The notes under the pieces were generated by a model. That model did no database searches. It had not been told where the DNA came from and saw only the letters and a program-made list of their open reading frames with translations. A DNA stretch of 7,267 nucleotides from an uncultured Oscillibacter sp. (GTDB lineage: Bacteria > Bacillota > Clostridia > Oscillospirales > Oscillospiraceae), in assembly GCA_900542115.1 (NCBI GenBank), contig UQMC01000103.1, positions 1 to 7,267 on the forward strand. Reading direction: 5' to 3'. The translations under genes and the position numbers were made by a program. Below, in pieces: positions 6,252-7,267 of the stretch (within the stretch, counting starts at the first letter, position 1; each line of letters begins with the position of its first letter).

Positions 6252-7238
6252 ATGAATATCAATGTCATTGCGCCGTTGGTTGGCTGTGTGCTGACCATGA
6301 TTTTGGGGAAATTTGTATTAGCGGAACTGCGGAAGCTGAAGGCCGGACAGGAAATCCGGCAGGACGGTCCCACATGGCACAATTCCAAAGCGGGAACGCC
6401 CACCATGGGCGGCATCGCGTTTATTTTGGGCAGCGGCATTGCCGCCTTTGCCTGCGGCTGGCAGCAGATGGTAAACGGGGAGTTTGCCCATCTGTATGTC
6501 TATCTCTTTGCCCTGTGCTTCGGCCTCATCGGCTTTGTGGATGATTACCGCAAGGTCCGCCAGCACCAGAACGAGGGCCTGACCGCCAAGCAGAAGTTTG
6601 TTCTGCAGCTTTTGGCGGCAATTGTGTTCCTTTGCCTGATGCGCTATGAGGGCCTTTTGACCAATGACCTTTATATCCCCTTTGTCAATGTGACGGTGAC
6701 GGTGAACTGGATTCTTTACCTCATTTTCGCCGCCTTCGTCATTGTGGGCTGCGTCAACGCCGTGAACCTCACGGACGGGATCGACGGTCTTGCCTCCGGC
6801 GTGACCGCTGTGGTGATGTTCTTTTTCCTGCTGGCGGCTATGCTCTGGAAAATGACCTCCCTCGGAATTTTCTCCGGTGCGCTGTTCGGCAGCCTTGTGG
6901 GCTTCTTTGCCCTGTATAACCACCACCCCGCCAAGTGCTTTATGGGCGACACCGGCAGCCTGTTTTTAGGCGGCGCTGTAGCGGCTCTGGCCTTTGCCAT
7001 GGATATGCCGCTGGTGCTGATTTTAGTGGGAATCATCTACATTCTGGAAACTCTGTCCGATATTATACAGATTGGATACTTCAAGCTCACCCACGGCAAG
7101 CGCTTTTTCAAAATGGCGCCGCTGCACCACCATCTTGAGCGGTGCGGCTGGAGCGAGGTGAAGATCGTGACGGTGTTCTGCACCGTGACCGCGATTTTCT
7201 GCGCGCTGGCCTATTGGGGCATTCAGGGCCGCTATTGA
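6252..7238 (+). CDS. mraY: Phospho-N-acetylmuramoyl-pentapeptide-transferase MraY
   Basis: MraY is an integral membrane enzyme that transfers phospho-MurNAc-pentapeptide from UDP to undecaprenyl phosphate, forming lipid I at the inner face of the membrane. The 328-residue product matches Gram-positive MraY length and has about ten hydrophobic segments. Key cytoplasmic motifs are present: GQEIRQDGPTWHNSKAGTP (32-50) with TMGG; FVDDYRKV (95-102), with the Asp pair D97/D98; NLTDGIDGLA (172-181), including D175; FMGDTGSLFLGG (230-241), including the conserved D233; and PLHHHLE (290-296). The stretch 6239-6247 supplies a purine-rich GAGGAGA ribosome site about 5-6 bases before the ATG. The 57-base gap after murE is purine-rich, with a small bulged hairpin (6222-6238) but no clear promoter. 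murD would be expected next, but the natural sequence ends 14 bases after this stop. Confidence 0.98.
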   Translation: MNINVIAPLVGCVLTMILGKFVLAELRKLKAGQEIRQDGPTWHNSKAGTPTMGGIAFILGSGIAAFACGWQQMVNGEFAHLYVYLFALCFGLIGFVDDYRKVRQHQNEGLTAKQKFVLQLLAAIVFLCLMRYEGLLTNDLYIPFVNVTVTVNWILYLIFAAFVIVGCVNAVNLTDGIDGLASGVTAVVMFFFLLAAMLWKMTSLGIFSGALFGSLVGFFALYNHHPAKCFMGDTGSLFLGGAVAALAFAMDMPLVLILVGIIYILETLSDIIQIGYFKLTHGKRFFKMAPLHHHLERCGWSEVKIVTVFCTVTAIFCALAYWGIQGRY

Positions 7239-7252
7239 GCGGACGATTTTTC

Positions 7253-7267
7253 AGATCGGAAGAGCGT
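7253..7267. other. Illumina adapter remnant at the contig end
   Basis: AGATCGGAAGAGCGT is identical over all 15 bases to the start of the standard TruSeq adapter read into from read 2; the read 1 version diverges after AGATCGGAAGAGC. It sits exactly at the end of the sequence. This is library-preparation sequence left in the assembly, not genomic DNA. Confidence 0.93.

Noticed and set aside
6191..6544. Possible small gene overlapping the murE stop and mraY start (basic N-terminus MSRRKKRKK)
   Set aside because: The basic start comes from the purine-rich gap, the rest is an out-of-frame reading of mraY, and no ribosome site sits at its start.
1..7267. Search for tRNA, rRNA, CRISPR arrays, insertion sequences, attachment sites or an unusual accessory system
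   Set aside because: No such elements are visible. Coding density is high, all genes point one way, and all belong to the core division and cell-wall cluster with consistent base composition.

Overview
The window is a complete-looking 5' portion of a bacterial dcw (division and cell wall) cluster. All six genes are on the + strand, in the order mraZ - rsmH (mraW) - ftsL-like - class B penicillin-binding protein with PASTA domains (ftsI/pbpB/spoVD type) - murE - mraY. The sequence is GC-rich, with G/C-ending codons. It has strong purine-rich Shine-Dalgarno sites, a PASTA-tailed class B PBP, a long-tailed FtsL/DivIC-like protein, an rsmH with the Firmicutes-type cysteine cluster, and a MurE carrying the DNPR (meso-diaminopimelate) motif. 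Together these suggest a GC-rich clostridial Firmicute, such as the Oscillospiraceae/Ruminococcaceae-like gut lineages. That placement is inference from protein style and gene order; no marker here fixes a genus.

Layout. 1-100 is a control region: a possible -10 element at the extreme left edge, two TGGGG direct repeats with a 5-nt spacer (the recognised MraZ operator pattern), and a second, opposite-strand set of three TGG(G/C)N repeats on the same 10-bp spacing. 101-544 is mraZ, 548-1495 rsmH and 1546-2100 the FtsL-like gene. A 12-bp hairpin with a following T-rich tract lies at 2126-2160, between ftsL and the PBP gene (2198-4630). A 115-base gap (4631-4745) holds a weak hairpin and a candidate extended -10 promoter. 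murE follows at 4746-6194 and mraY at 6252-7238. The last 15 bases (7253-7267) are identical to the start of a standard Illumina TruSeq adapter, so the natural sequence ends at about 7252.

How the genes work together. MraZ is the predicted autorepressor of the operon. RsmH methylates 16S rRNA. The FtsL-like protein and the class B PBP belong to the septal peptidoglycan synthesis machinery. MurE adds the third stem-peptide residue to UDP-MurNAc-dipeptide, and MraY transfers the finished UDP-MurNAc-pentapeptide to the lipid carrier to make lipid I. murF, which acts between MurE and MraY, is not in the interval between them and must be elsewhere, as in Bacillus subtilis.

I found no new biological system here. 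The coding content is ordinary core machinery. The points worth a second look are the double MraZ-type repeat array, the hairpins inside the cluster, the enlarged PBP and the adapter at the end.
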